Under the pieces are notes generated by a model. The model was not told the DNA's origin. It worked only from the letters and a program-made list of their open reading frames with translations, and did no database searches. From Nocardia niwae NBRC 108934 = DSM 45340 (GTDB lineage Bacteria > Actinomycetota > Actinomycetes > Mycobacteriales > Mycobacteriaceae), in NCBI RefSeq assembly GCF_001613465.1, contig NZ_BDCK01000024.1, forward strand, positions 215,472 to 279,471: a stretch of 64,000 nt of DNA, read 5' to 3'. Below, one piece after another: positions 31,533-40,862 of this stretch (position 1 is its first letter; every line of letters starts with the position of its first letter). The translations under genes and the position numbers were made by a program.

Positions 31533-32747
31533 TCATGCCCGCCGCACCGCCGATCGGTCCCGGCGCAGTCCGAGGCCGGCCGCGATCAGGCAGGCGAAGG
31601 CGACGACACCCACGAACCACGGGAACACCGTGCTCAGGCCCCATGTGGTGGCCGCCCAACCGGCCAGGATGGTGGGCAGCGCCATCGCCGAATAGGCGAG
31701 CAGGTAGTACGCCGACATCGTCTCGCCGCGCTTGTGCTGCGGGACGACCTCCGACAGGTGGCGCAGCGAACCGCCGAAACCGAGGCCGAAGGTCGCGCCG
31801 AGCGCGACGCCCGCGGCGAGCACCGCGATCCAATTGTGCGTGGCCAGGGCGGGCACGGTCAGCACCAGCGACAGCGCCATGCCGGTGTCGCCGAGGATCG
31901 CGGCCCACCGGGCGGGCACGCCGGTCGCGAACAATTGCGCGGTCGCGCCAGAGAGGGCGGTGGAGGCGACGACGGCGCCGCCGAATACCAGGTTGTGGAT
32001 TCCGGTCTGCTGAGTGGCCAGCGAGGGGTACAGCGACAGCAGCACGCCCAGCACCGACCATGCCGCCATCACGCCGATGGCCGAGAACCAGAAGTCACCC
32101 CGAATCTCCTGCGGTACGGCGGGTTTCGCGATCCGGATGCGTCCCGCCACGCGAGCCGAGTGCGGTTCGCGCAACGCGAGTACGCCGACGCCGATCGCCA
32201 GGCAGACGACGGTTATCACGACGTAAGGCGTGCGCAGCGGGTGCGGGGCGTACTGCGCGAGCAGCGCCGAGCCCAGGATCGCCACCGCCATGCCCACGTT
32301 GAACGCGACGCCGCTGAGCTGCCCGGAGCGCGCACCGCGATGCGGGCGCAGATCCAGCAGCGCCGCGGCGCCCGCGACCACGGTCGAGCCCACCGCGATA
32401 CCGTGCAGCGCACGAGCCAGCAACAACATGGACACGCTGTCGGCGAGCACGAACACCAGCAATCCGGCGACCATCGTGGCGAACGCGCCGAGCAGCACCG
32501 GCTTCCGGCCGACCACGTCCGAGATCCGCCCGGACACCAGCACCGCGCCCAAGGCGGCCACCGCGTAGACGGCGAACACGATCGTCGTGGTCAGCGGGGA
32601 GAGATGCCACTGCTTCTGATAAATGCCGTAGAGCGGCGCCGGAACGCCCGAAACCCCCAGCGCCACGCCGCTGGCCGCCAGCACCAGGGCGTAGGCCCAG
32701 CGCTGCGTGGTCTGCTCCTCGACGGCCACCGCCATCGTCGCTGCCAT
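31533..32747 (-). CDS. MFS transporter (multidrug-type)
   Basis: 404 aa with 12 predicted helices. Start is ATG 32747 (MAATMAVAVEEQTTQRW), preceded by CGGAG. The loop 2-3 motif A is GRISDVVGRKPVLLG, and a second copy is weaker in the C-terminal half (PQHKRGETMSAYYLLAYSAMALP). The helix-5 segment GVAFNVGMAVAILGSALLAQYAP suggests a 12-TM drug/H+ antiporter. It is divergent from an ArsR-family repressor with an inverted repeat in between, so export of the repressor's ligand is likely. The substrate is unknown. Confidence 0.88.
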   Translation of the reverse strand: MAATMAVAVEEQTTQRWAYALVLAASGVALGVSGVPAPLYGIYQKQWHLSPLTTTIVFAVYAVAALGAVLVSGRISDVVGRKPVLLGAFATMVAGLLVFVLADSVSMLLLARALHGIAVGSTVVAGAAALLDLRPHRGARSGQLSGVAFNVGMAVAILGSALLAQYAPHPLRTPYVVITVVCLAIGVGVLALREPHSARVAGRIRIAKPAVPQEIRGDFWFSAIGVMAAWSVLGVLLSLYPSLATQQTGIHNLVFGGAVVASTALSGATAQLFATGVPARWAAILGDTGMALSLVLTVPALATHNWIAVLAAGVALGATFGLGFGGSLRHLSEVVPQHKRGETMSAYYLLAYSAMALPTILAGWAATTWGLSTVFPWFVGVVAFACLIAAGLGLRRDRSAVRRA

Positions 32748-32764
32748 CGGAACTCCGATCAGGT

Positions 32765-32824
32765 AGGTTTGATAATGATCGAACCGCAATCGACCATACA
32801 TCCGGTACGACGATCATCAAACCT
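32765..32824. promoter_or_regulatory. Operator region between MFS and ArsR genes
   Basis: GGTTTGATAATGATCGAACC (32766-32785) is an imperfect 20-bp palindrome. An inverted copy of its left arm, ATCAAACCT, lies at 32816-32824, pairing with AGGTTTGAT at 32765-32773. The two arms flank the divergent start region, consistent with an ArsR dimer blocking both promoters. Confidence 0.55.
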
Positions 32825-32840
32825 GAGAGTGAGCCAGATC

Positions 32841-33170
32841 ATGCCCGATGTCCGAGACGCGGACGAGCAGGCGCCCCCGGTGGCCGCGCTGCCCGCAGTG
32901 CTCAGCGCGCTGCAGGATCCGGTGCGCCTGGAGATGGTGCGCCGGCTCAGCAACGCGGGAACGGCGGTCCGCTGCAGCGCGCTCTACGAGGTGATCAACA
33001 AATCGACCGCCACCCACCATTTCAAGATCCTGCGCGACGCCGGCGTGATCGAGCGCCTGGTCATCGACGGCCACACCTGCCAGCGCCTGCGCGTCGACGA
33101 CCTCGAGTCCGCCCTGCCCGGGCTGGTACCGACGATCGTCGCGGCCGCCAACCGCGCCCACCGGGTTTGA
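32841..33170 (+). CDS. ArsR-family helix-turn-helix repressor
   Basis: 109 aa from ATG 32841; a GTG at 32829 is an alternative. The winged helix is LPAVLSALQDPVRLEMVRRLSNAGTAVRCSALYEVINKSTATHHFKILRDAGVIERLVIDGHTCQRLRVDDLESALPGLV, the standard ArsR layout. No ELCVC metal motif is present in the recognition-helix region; the single Cys (AVRCSAL) and one in the wing (GHTCQR) do not form a known metal site, so an organic ligand is more likely. It probably controls the divergent MFS gene and itself. Confidence 0.88.
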   Translation: MPDVRDADEQAPPVAALPAVLSALQDPVRLEMVRRLSNAGTAVRCSALYEVINKSTATHHFKILRDAGVIERLVIDGHTCQRLRVDDLESALPGLVPTIVAAANRAHRV

Positions 33171-33189
33171 CCCGGCCGGGCGGGCGCGT

Positions 33190-33612
33190 TCAGCAGTTGT
33201 CGAAGCGCCACTGCCCGTCGACGAACGTCCACGTCTTCGGCTTCGTGTCGTCCTTGGCCGCGCGCGCGTCGAAATTCTTGACCGTGACCGTACCGGTCGA
33301 CCCGGACGTGGTGACAGTGATCTCCGCCGGCTTGGACTTCAGGTCCCGTCCGTCGTAGAGCTGCGCCATGGACGCGACATAGTCGTCCTCGTTGAGCGTG
33401 AGCCTGCACCGCGCGGAGCGAAATCGGTACGCGGCGGCGTAATCGTGCGCCGCCAGCGCCTCGGTCATCTTCGTGGCTTCCGTGCGCAGCGCGGCCGCGG
33501 TCGGCTCACCCGGCTTGCCCGCATCCGCGTCCGTTCCGCCGCACCCGGCCAGCACGAGGAGGGGCATCGACACCGCGCCCAGCACGCACAGGGCACGACT
33601 CGTTCGGTTCAT
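33190..33612 (-). CDS. Putative lipoprotein (DUF4878-like)
   Basis: 140 aa with AGGAGTCGAG before ATG 33612. The signal peptide ends in LVLAGC with Cys24 as lipid anchor, followed by a GGTDADAGKPGEP linker. The folded part (TKMTEALAAHDYAAAYRFRSARCRLTLNEDDYVASMAQLYDG to GTVTVKNFDARAAKDDTKPKTWTFVDGQWRFDNC) has the alpha+beta cone pattern of NTF2-like lipoproteins, with a likely disulfide between Cys69 and the terminal Cys. Exported and membrane-anchored; function unknown. It occurs downstream of pepR, not between pnp and rpsO where mycobacterial lppU lies. Confidence 0.75.
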   Translation of the reverse strand: MNRTSRALCVLGAVSMPLLVLAGCGGTDADAGKPGEPTAAALRTEATKMTEALAAHDYAAAYRFRSARCRLTLNEDDYVASMAQLYDGRDLKSKPAEITVTTSGSTGTVTVKNFDARAAKDDTKPKTWTFVDGQWRFDNC

Positions 33613-33756
33613 CTCGACTCCTTGCCAGAGATCGCCGGATCCGACACCCGGACAATCGAGTTCAGCGCCCTCCGGCGGGGATCGACGGCCGGGCGGCCGA
33701 AACAGTATCGCGGCAACGGATACTCCGCCAAGCGCGGCCCGTCGCCGGGGCGAAGC

Positions 33757-35124
33757 TCAGCTCGGCACCAGCCGCCGGACGGCGGCGGGCAGATCCCGGG
33801 TGCGCTTGTACGGCCCGGCGACCGACGCGGCGAACGGCCGCGACAGCAGCGTCCGCGCGACGGCGGACACTTCGTCGGTGGTGACGGCGTCGATGCGCGC
33901 CAGGGTCTCCGACACGCTGCGGTGGTTGCCGTAGCTGAGTTCGCTGCGCCCCAGACGGTTCATGCGCGAGGCGGAGTCCTCCAGGCCGAGCACCAGTCCA
34001 CCACGCAACGAGCCCTTGGCACGGGCACACTCGGCGTCGGTGATGCCGTCGGCGGCCACCTCCTCCAACACGCCGCGCGCCAGTGTCGCCACCTGGCCGA
34101 GATTCTCCGGCTGACAGCCGATGTAGACCGAGAACGCCCCGGTGTCGGCGAAGGTGTCGACGCTGGAATACACCGAGTAGGCCAACCCGCGCTCCTCCCG
34201 GATGCGCTGGAACAGACGCGAACTCAGGCCGCCACCGACCACGGTGTTGAGCACCGACAGCGGCCAGCGCCGCTCCCCTTCGTGCCGTCCGAAGGCGCGC
34301 ACGCCGAAAGCCAGATGCGCCTGCTCGCTGTCGCGATGGCTCCAGTGCAGTTGCGGAGTACCGTGTGGCCGAAATCGGCCTTCGCGCCGCGGGGCGGGCG
34401 TCGCCGCCAGGTCGAGCCGGTTCTCGAAGGCACGATGCACCAATTCCACGGTGTGGTCGTGCTCCACGTTCCCCGCGACCGCGACCACCATCCGGTCCGG
34501 CCGGTAGCGTCGCAGGTGGAACGACCGCAGCTGCGCGGCCCGCATACCCTCGATGGATTCGATCGAGCCGATCACCGGGCGTCCGATCGGGTGATCGCCG
34601 AACAGCGCGGCGAGGAAGGAGTCACCCACCAGGTCCTCGGGGTCGTCGTCGCGCATCGCGATCTCCTCGAGCACCACCTGCCGCTCGACGTCCACGTCCG
34701 AGGCCCGGCACAACCCATTGAGCACGACGTCGGAGACCATGTCGACCGCCAAGGGGAGGTCGTCGTCCAGGACGTGCGCGTAGTAGCAGGTCTGCTCCTT
34801 CGCGGTGAACGCGTTGAGTTCCCCGCCGACCGCGTCCATCGCCTCGGCGATGTCCAGGGCCGACCGCGTCGGCGTCGCCTTGAACAGCAGGTGCTCCAGG
34901 AAGTGCGCGGCCCCCGCGACGGACGGGCCTTCATCGCGCGACCCGACCCCTACCCAGACGCCGACGGATGCCGAACGCACCCCGGGCAAATGCTCGGTGA
35001 CCACTCGCAATCCGCCGGGCAGTACGGTACGCCGCACGCCGCTGTCCGAGTCCGCCCGCAGCTCGAGTGACGAACCCCCCTGCCCGGTGCTGAGCAGAGG
35101 GGTTGTCGTCTTCTTCTTCGTCAC
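33757..35124 (-). CDS. pepR: M16 family zinc metallopeptidase
   Basis: 455 aa, GTG start. The inverted zinc motif HFLEH (His74-Phe-Leu-Glu77-His78) lies in VAGAAHFLEHLLFKAT, and the downstream zinc-binding Glu is in the segment VERQVVLEEIAMRDDDPEDLVGDSF. The second, inactive M16 domain contains GGGLSSRLFQRIREERGLAYSVYSS. The family cleaves small peptides. It lies 11 bases after pnp in the same direction, the conserved gpsI-pepR pair of mycobacteria, so it is probably co-transcribed with it. Confidence 0.94.
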   Translation of the reverse strand: MTKKKTTTPLLSTGQGGSSLELRADSDSGVRRTVLPGGLRVVTEHLPGVRSASVGVWVGVGSRDEGPSVAGAAHFLEHLLFKATPTRSALDIAEAMDAVGGELNAFTAKEQTCYYAHVLDDDLPLAVDMVSDVVLNGLCRASDVDVERQVVLEEIAMRDDDPEDLVGDSFLAALFGDHPIGRPVIGSIESIEGMRAAQLRSFHLRRYRPDRMVVAVAGNVEHDHTVELVHRAFENRLDLAATPAPRREGRFRPHGTPQLHWSHRDSEQAHLAFGVRAFGRHEGERRWPLSVLNTVVGGGLSSRLFQRIREERGLAYSVYSSVDTFADTGAFSVYIGCQPENLGQVATLARGVLEEVAADGITDAECARAKGSLRGGLVLGLEDSASRMNRLGRSELSYGNHRSVSETLARIDAVTTDEVSAVARTLLSRPFAASVAGPYKRTRDLPAAVRRLVPS

Positions 35125-35135
35125 AGGGACAAGTA

Positions 35136-37412
35136 CTACTCGGTCCCGGCCGAACCCGCATCGGTCGTGTCATCGCCGGTCTCCTCGGCGTTCTCCTCGA
35201 CCGGCACGAGCGAGATCTTGCCGCGGTTGTCGATGTCGGCGATCTCCACCCGCAGCTTGTCGCCGACGTTCACCACGTCCTCGACCTTGGCCACGCGCTT
35301 GCCGTTGCCCAGCTTGGAGATGTGCACCAGACCGTCGCGGCCCGGAAGCAGCGAGACGAACGCGCCGAAGGCGGTGGTCTTGACGACCGTGCCCAGGAAG
35401 CGCTCGCCGACCTTCGGCAGCTGCGGGTTGGCGATGGCGTTGATCGCGTCGATCGCGGCCTGCGCCGACGGGCCGTCGGTCGCGCCGACGAACACGGTGC
35501 CGTCGTCCTCGATGGAGATGTTGGCGCCGGTGTCCTCGGTGATCTGGTTGATCACCTTGCCCTTGGGGCCGATCACCTCGCCGATCTTGTCGACCGGGAT
35601 CTTGATCGCGGTGACGCGCGGCGCGTACGGGCTCATCTCGTCCGGGGTGGCGATGGCTTCGGCCATCACGTCCAGGATCGTGGCGCGCGCGTCGTGGGCC
35701 TGGCTCAGCGCGCCGGCCAGCACCTGCGAGGGGATACCGTCCAGCTTGGTGTCCAGCTGCAGCGCGGTGACGAACTGGGGGGTGCCCGCGACCTTGAAGT
35801 CCATGTCGCCGAAGGCGTCCTCGGCGCCGAGGATGTCGGTCAGCGCGACGTAGCGGACCTCGTCCTCGCCCTGGTCGTTGGTGATGGTGTCGGAGACCAG
35901 ACCCATCGCGATACCGGCGACCGGCGCCTTCAGCGGCACGCCCGCGTTCAGCAGCGACAGGGTGGAGGCGCACACCGAGCCCATCGAGGTGGAGCCGTTG
36001 GAACTCAGCGCCTCCGAGACCTGGCGGATGGCGTACGGGAACTCCTCCTGGCTGGGCAGCACGGGAATCAGCGCCCGCTCGGCCAGCGCGCCGTGACCGA
36101 TCTCGCGGCGCTTGGGCGAACCGACCCGGCCGGTCTCACCGGTGGAGAACGGCGGGAAGTTGTAGTGGTGCATGTAGCGCTTGCTGGTCTCCGGGCCGAG
36201 CGAGTCGACCTGCTGGGCCATCTTCACCATGTCCAGGGTGGTGACGCCGAGGATCTGGGTCTCGCCGCGCTCGAACAGCGCCGAGCCGTGCGCCCGGGGC
36301 ACCACGGCGACCTCGGCGGACAGCGCGCGGATGTCGGCAAGGCCGCGGCCGTCGATGCGGAACCCGTCGGACAGGATGCGCTGGCGGACCAGCTTCTTGG
36401 TCACCGAGCGGAATGCCGCGCCCAGTTCCTTCTCACGGCCGGCGAAGTCGTCGACGAGCCGCTCGAGCACGGCGAGCTTGATCTCGTCGATCTTCTCCTC
36501 GCGCTCCTGCTTGCCGGAGATGCTCAGGGCCTCGCCCAGTTCGCGCTTGGCGGTGCCCTCGACCGCCTCGTACACGTCCTGACCGTAGGGCGGGAAGAGC
36601 GGGAACTCCTCGGTGGGCTTGGCGGCCAGCTCGGCCAGGTCCTGCTGCGCGCGGCACAGCCGGGCGATGAACGGCTTGGCGGCCTCGAGCCCCTCGGCGA
36701 CGACGGCCTCGGTCGGCGCCTGCGCACCGCCCTCGACCAGGCTGATGACGTTCTCCGTGGCCTCCGCCTCGACCATCATGATCGCGACGTCGCCGGAGTC
36801 GACCACCCGGCCCGCGACGACCATGTCGAACACGGCGCCTTCGAGCTGCTCGGTGGTCGGGAAGGCGACCCACTGGCCTTCGATCAGCGCGACGCGCACG
36901 CCGCCGACCGGGCCGGAGAACGGCAGGCCCGCGATCTGGGTGGACGCGGACGCGGCGTTGATGGCCACCACGTCGTAGAGGTCCTTCGGATCCAGGCTCA
37001 GCACCGTGACCACGACCTGGATCTCGTTGCGCAGGCCGTCGACGAACGACGGACGCAGCGGCCGGTCGATCAGGCGACAGGTCAGGATCGCGTCGGTGGA
37101 GGGACGGCCCTCACGGCGGAAGAACGATCCCGGGATGCGGCCCGCGGCGTACATCCGCTCTTCGACGTCGACCGTCAGCGGGAAGAAGTCGAACTGGTCC
37201 TTGGGCTGCTTGCCCGCGGTGGTGGCCGACAGCAGCATGGTCTCGTCGTCCAGGTAGGCGACGACCGAACCGGCGGCCTGCCGGGCGAGGCGTCCGGTCT
37301 CGAATCGGATGGTGCGGGTGCCGTAGCTGCCGTTGTCGATCAGCGCGACGGATTCGAACACGCCCGGCTCGACCTCGACGGCCGTGCTCTTGCGTTCAGT
37401 TGTTTCGGTCAT
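35136..37412 (-). CDS. pnp: Polyribonucleotide nucleotidyltransferase (PNPase, guanosine pentaphosphate synthetase)
   Basis: 758 aa, typical of the actinobacterial GpsI form. First RNase PH domain: IRFETGRLARQAAGSVVAYLDDETMLLSATT and RREGRPSTDAILTCRLIDRPLRPSF. A helical linker follows, then the catalytic second RNase PH domain with GSALFERGETQILGVTTL and SNGSTSMGSVCASTLSLLNAGVP. The KH domain (IKIPVDKIGEVIGPKGKVINQITEDTGANISIEDDG) and the S1 domain (GERFLGTVVKTTAFGAFVSLLPGRDGLVHISKL) end the protein. It degrades RNA 3'-5' phosphorolytically. A 656-base gap separates it from upstream rpsO. Confidence 0.98.
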   Translation of the reverse strand: MTETTERKSTAVEVEPGVFESVALIDNGSYGTRTIRFETGRLARQAAGSVVAYLDDETMLLSATTAGKQPKDQFDFFPLTVDVEERMYAAGRIPGSFFRREGRPSTDAILTCRLIDRPLRPSFVDGLRNEIQVVVTVLSLDPKDLYDVVAINAASASTQIAGLPFSGPVGGVRVALIEGQWVAFPTTEQLEGAVFDMVVAGRVVDSGDVAIMMVEAEATENVISLVEGGAQAPTEAVVAEGLEAAKPFIARLCRAQQDLAELAAKPTEEFPLFPPYGQDVYEAVEGTAKRELGEALSISGKQEREEKIDEIKLAVLERLVDDFAGREKELGAAFRSVTKKLVRQRILSDGFRIDGRGLADIRALSAEVAVVPRAHGSALFERGETQILGVTTLDMVKMAQQVDSLGPETSKRYMHHYNFPPFSTGETGRVGSPKRREIGHGALAERALIPVLPSQEEFPYAIRQVSEALSSNGSTSMGSVCASTLSLLNAGVPLKAPVAGIAMGLVSDTITNDQGEDEVRYVALTDILGAEDAFGDMDFKVAGTPQFVTALQLDTKLDGIPSQVLAGALSQAHDARATILDVMAEAIATPDEMSPYAPRVTAIKIPVDKIGEVIGPKGKVINQITEDTGANISIEDDGTVFVGATDGPSAQAAIDAINAIANPQLPKVGERFLGTVVKTTAFGAFVSLLPGRDGLVHISKLGNGKRVAKVEDVVNVGDKLRVEIADIDNRGKISLVPVEENAEETGDDTTDAGSAGTE

Positions 37413-38068
37413 TCTTCTCTCTCAACCTCTCGTCTTCGCCGGCTCGAGCGCTCGCTGGCGCGATCCGGCTGTCGTCAGCCGTACCGGGTACGGACGCGCG
37501 GCAACCCTCCTGGCTGCGACGCGCGCACCCGGCCGAATCCCCTTGGACACGGCGACGCGGAGGCGGTCATCGATCGAAGCCCGACGGCGCCAACTCGCTG
37601 CCGATAGGCCACTACCGAAGACCGACGCCACGCGGGCGGGTGCATACGGCTGTGCAATGTTGTCGTGCGACGGGGGCGCGATCCACCCCTATACACATGT
37701 GCCAACGGTGCGATTGTACGTCGCACCCTCAGTTGAACCAGCGACCGCCTCGAACACCCCCGTGTCGGACCGCCGCCTGCCACTCCCGCCGATACCGCAG
37801 CGGGTCACGAACACCCGGAACCCGACTTCTGCGAGTCGACCGAGCTCACGCCTCGAAATCGCTGATCGTTCACCCGGCCATCAGCGCGCCGGACCGGGCA
37901 GGCCATGGCCGTGCCCGGTTCGCATCCGAACGATCGCTGCGTGCGCGACCGAGTCGGCGACAGCGGTCGCTCGGACGCGAACCACAAGAACGCCGCGAAC
38001 ACGCCGCGACGAAGTCGCGACCGAACCGACACGGCCGCGAACACCCGGCGCCGGGCGCCGGAAAGGAA
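37413..38068. other. rpsO-pnp intergenic region, 656 bases
   Basis: No protein-coding gene with start and ribosome site was found where mycobacteria carry lppU. A perfect hairpin GGTGCGA (37707-37713) / TCGCACC (37721-37727) with a seven-base loop lies about 300 bases upstream of pnp. CCGGCGC/GCGCCGG (38045-38061) directly follows the rpsO stop and may end that transcript, though it lacks a T-tract. The pnp promoter and leader should be here. Confidence 0.5.
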
Positions 38069-38338
38069 TTACCGGCGCAACCCGAGCCGCTCGATCAGCG
38101 AACGGTAGCGGTTGATGTCCTTGTCCTGCAGGTACTTCGACAGCCGCTTGCGACGACCGATCAGCGCCATCAGGCCGTGGCGGGTGTGGTGGTCGTGCTT
38201 GTGCTTCTTCAGGTGCTCGGTGATGTCGGCGATACGCTTGGACAGCAGCGCGATCTGCGCCTCCGGCGAACCGGTGTCCTTCTCGTGCAGGCCGTACTCG
38301 GCGAGAATCGCCGACTTCTGCTCGGTGGTCAGCGCCAT
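38069..38338 (-). CDS. rpsO: 30S ribosomal protein S15
   Basis: 89 aa, the exact family length. It begins MALTTEQKSAILAEYG and has the conserved GSPEAQIALLSKRIADITEHLKKHKHDHHTRHGLMALIGRRKRLSKYL and the terminal INRYRSLIERLGLRR. S15 binds the central domain of 16S rRNA early in 30S assembly and forms an intersubunit bridge. Ends with TAA, unusual in this window, where most genes use TGA or TAG. It lies upstream of pnp on the same strand, the widely conserved rpsO-pnp order. Confidence 0.98.
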   Translation of the reverse strand: MALTTEQKSAILAEYGLHEKDTGSPEAQIALLSKRIADITEHLKKHKHDHHTRHGLMALIGRRKRLSKYLQDKDINRYRSLIERLGLRR

Positions 38339-38600
38339 GGGGCATCCACTCCTGTTTCTCAGTTCCGCGCTCGAATGTCCGGTTACCCGGGTGCGGGCGC
38401 CGCCGCGGACCGCAGCAAACCCGATCGACCACCCTACCGGACCGGTAGCTCCCCGCCGAAATCGCGGACGCGACGACCTGGAATCCGGCTCCGGCCGCGC
38501 CGGACAGGGAAGCGGCGGCATTACCTCCCGGGTAATCGACTCGCCGCACTTCGGCTGCGAATCTTCTTCTCGTACCGCCGAATACGAGGAGACGACGACG

Positions 38601-39419
38601 ATGCCCTACCTGGAGACGACCGACGGCACCCGCCTGGCCTACGAGGACTACGGAACCGGAACACCGATCGTGTTCCTGGCCGGGTGGGCCCTGCACGCGG
38701 AGATGTGGGAGTACCAGGTCCCCTTCTTCGTCGAGCGGGGCTATCGGTGCGTGCTGCTGGACCGGCGCGGGCACGGCCGGTCGGACCGGCCCTCGACCGG
38801 ATACGACTTGGACACCCGCGCCGACGACGTGGCGGACCTGATCGAACGGCTGGATCTGCGCGATCTCACCCTGGTCGCCCACTCCGCGGGCGGCGCGGAG
38901 GTCGCGCGCTATCTGGCCAGGCACGGCACCACGCGGGTCGCGCGACTCGCACTGTTCGCCACGACGCTGCCTTTCCTGCGGCAGACCGAGGACAACCCCG
39001 AGGGCCTCCCGGAAGAGTTGAGCCTGTCGTCGATCGCGCAATGGCGCACCGACCGGCCCAAATGGTTCGCCGATCGCGCGCAGGGATACTTCGCCACGCA
39101 TCTCGGCAACGACGTCTCCCCCGCCCTGATCGAGCATGAGACGCGCCGCTGCCTGTCCGCTTCGCCGTGGGCCACCATCGCCGTCTGGGAGTCCACCTTC
39201 CCCTCCGACCACCGGGAAGTTCTGCGGAATCTGCCGATTCCCGCCTTGGTCGTGCACGGGGTGCCGGATCAGTCGATTCCGATCGACGCCAGCAGCAGGC
39301 GCACGGCGAAACTAATTCCGGACTGCGTCTACAAGGAGTACCCGACCGCCGGGCACGGCTTGTACGTCACGCATGCCGAGCAGCTCAACAACGACCTGCT
39401 CGAGTTCATGAAGTCCTGA
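38601..39419 (+). CDS. Alpha/beta hydrolase (non-heme haloperoxidase/esterase type)
   Basis: 272 aa with CGAGGAGA before ATG 38601. The fold is clear from FLAGWALHAEMWEYQ (oxyanion loop), LLDRRGHGRSDRP, nucleophile Ser in LVAHSAGGAEVARYLA, Asp in VVHGVPDQSIPIDAS and His in TAGHGLYVTHAEQLNNDLLEFM. The WALHAEMW and RRGHGRSD.P segments are typical of the cofactor-free haloperoxidase-like esterases common in actinobacteria. The real substrate is unknown. Convergent with ribF, two bases apart, so the two transcripts probably overlap at their 3' ends. Confidence 0.9.
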   Translation: MPYLETTDGTRLAYEDYGTGTPIVFLAGWALHAEMWEYQVPFFVERGYRCVLLDRRGHGRSDRPSTGYDLDTRADDVADLIERLDLRDLTLVAHSAGGAEVARYLARHGTTRVARLALFATTLPFLRQTEDNPEGLPEELSLSSIAQWRTDRPKWFADRAQGYFATHLGNDVSPALIEHETRRCLSASPWATIAVWESTFPSDHREVLRNLPIPALVVHGVPDQSIPIDASSRRTAKLIPDCVYKEYPTAGHGLYVTHAEQLNNDLLEFMKS

Positions 39420-39420
39420 C

Positions 39421-40392
39421 TCAGCCGGCGTCGACGGCGGAGAGGATCTTGCGGGCGGTCTCCACGTCGCGGCCCATGCACTCGACGAGCTCGTCCACCG
39501 ACTCGAATTTGCGCTGCCCGCGGATGTGCTCGACGAAGTCCACCGCGACGTGCTGACCGTAGAGATCGGCCTCGCCGTCGAGCACGTACGCCTCGACGGT
39601 GCGGGCGCGGCCGGAGAAGGTGGGGTTGGTCCCCACCGAGACGGCGGCCATGGCCCGTTCACCCGGGGTAACGGTGCCGATGGTGGGGCCGGGGCCGAGC
39701 ACGGTGAACCATCCGGCGTACACGCCGTCGGCCGGAATCGCGGCGTGCATCGGCGGTGCGACGTTCGCGGTCGGGAAGCCGAGTTGCTTGCCGCGCCCGT
39801 CACCGTGCACGACGACGCCTTCCACCCGGTGCGGGCGTCCCAGCGCCTCGGCCGCGGCCGCCATGTCCCCGGCGTCGACGCATGAGCGAATGTAGGTCGA
39901 GGAGAAGGTCACGGCGTGTTCACCGAGCAGCGTCACGCCGTCGACCTCGAAGCCGAAGCGCGTGCCGAGTTCGCGCATCGTCTCGACTGTTCCCGCGGCC
40001 TTCTTGCCGAAGGTGAAGTTGTCGCCGACCACCACCTCGACCACGTGCAACCGCTCCACCAGCAGGTCGTGGACATAACGCGCGGGCGTCAGCTTCATGA
40101 ACTCGTGGGTGAAGGGCATCACGCAGAACACGTCCACGCCCAGTTCCTCGGCCAGTTCGGCCCTGCGGGTGAGAGTGGTCAATTGTGCGGGGTGGGAGCC
40201 GGGGCGGACCACCTCCATCGGGTGCGGGTCGAACGTCATCAGCACCGCGGGCACGCCGCGCGCGGCGGCGGACTTCACGGCCCGGCTGATCAGCTGCGCG
40301 TGGCCGCGGTGCACACCGTCGAACACACCGATCGTGAGGACACAGCGCCCCCAGTCCGCGGGCACCTCGTCGAGACTTCGCCATCTCTGCAC
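39421..40392 (-). CDS. ribF: Bifunctional riboflavin kinase/FAD synthetase
   Basis: 323 aa from GTG 40392, where homology begins (MQRWRSLDEVPADWGRCVLTIGVFDGVHRGH). The N-terminal FMN adenylyltransferase domain carries GVFDGVHRGHAQLI (HxGH-like), the TFDPHPMEV segment and SSTYIRSCVDAGDM (like ISSTxIR). The C-terminal riboflavin kinase domain has GKQLGFPTANV with the PTAN metal/phosphate loop, GVYAGWF, and NPTF. It makes FMN and FAD in the cytoplasm. Same place as Rv2786c near rpsO and the SirR-type regulator. Confidence 0.97.
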   Translation of the reverse strand: MQRWRSLDEVPADWGRCVLTIGVFDGVHRGHAQLISRAVKSAAARGVPAVLMTFDPHPMEVVRPGSHPAQLTTLTRRAELAEELGVDVFCVMPFTHEFMKLTPARYVHDLLVERLHVVEVVVGDNFTFGKKAAGTVETMRELGTRFGFEVDGVTLLGEHAVTFSSTYIRSCVDAGDMAAAAEALGRPHRVEGVVVHGDGRGKQLGFPTANVAPPMHAAIPADGVYAGWFTVLGPGPTIGTVTPGERAMAAVSVGTNPTFSGRARTVEAYVLDGEADLYGQHVAVDFVEHIRGQRKFESVDELVECMGRDVETARKILSAVDAG

Positions 40393-40862
40393 AGTGCGCA
40401 GCCTACGCAAATCAGGTAGCGAACAGTATTCGGGCGTGCTGATCTCACACAACACTTCCGGTGCCGTGAGCCGCCGGCAGGCTTCGAGCGCTCGACGTGC
40501 GGCGGGCGCGAGTAGGCCGCACGTCACCGGGACGGATACGACACGGACGCCGTCCGCCTGCTCTGCGATGCGGCCATGCGAGTCGTGATCGTGACGGAAC
40601 CTCTCGCCGCCGGCGGCGGTAAGGCACGTCCCCGGCGTAGCGGGGAGGTGGCCCGGCTAGCCGCATGCTTGCGTGCCACCGTGCCGGGACGTCGGGTTCG
40701 CCGACATCTCCGGGAAAACTTCGCCCGCCGGAAACGAATCCGGCGTTTTGGCGAAAGAGCCGATACATCCCGGGGTTTGTGCGGGCTTCCGAGCTCGTCT
40801 CGCCAACAGCGGGAATGGTCTAGCGTCCAAATCGTCGGCGATAGAAGTGCCCCGGAGTAGCC
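40393..40862. other. Intergenic region, 470 bases, between divergent genes
   Basis: Separates ribF from the cupin operon. No credible coding sequence on either strand. TAGCGT (TANNNT) at about 40821-40826 could be the -10 of the cupin operon. The first 200 bases include a CG-rich stretch without clear hairpins ending in T. Nothing else recognised. Confidence 0.4.

Noticed and set aside
35103..37607. 834-codon open frame opposite pnp
   Set aside because: Antisense shadow of PNPase; low-complexity Asp/His/Arg/Leu composition and no ribosome site.
37870..38000. Possible lppU remnant between rpsO and pnp
   Set aside because: No signal peptide with lipobox or folded-domain pattern could be traced in any frame.
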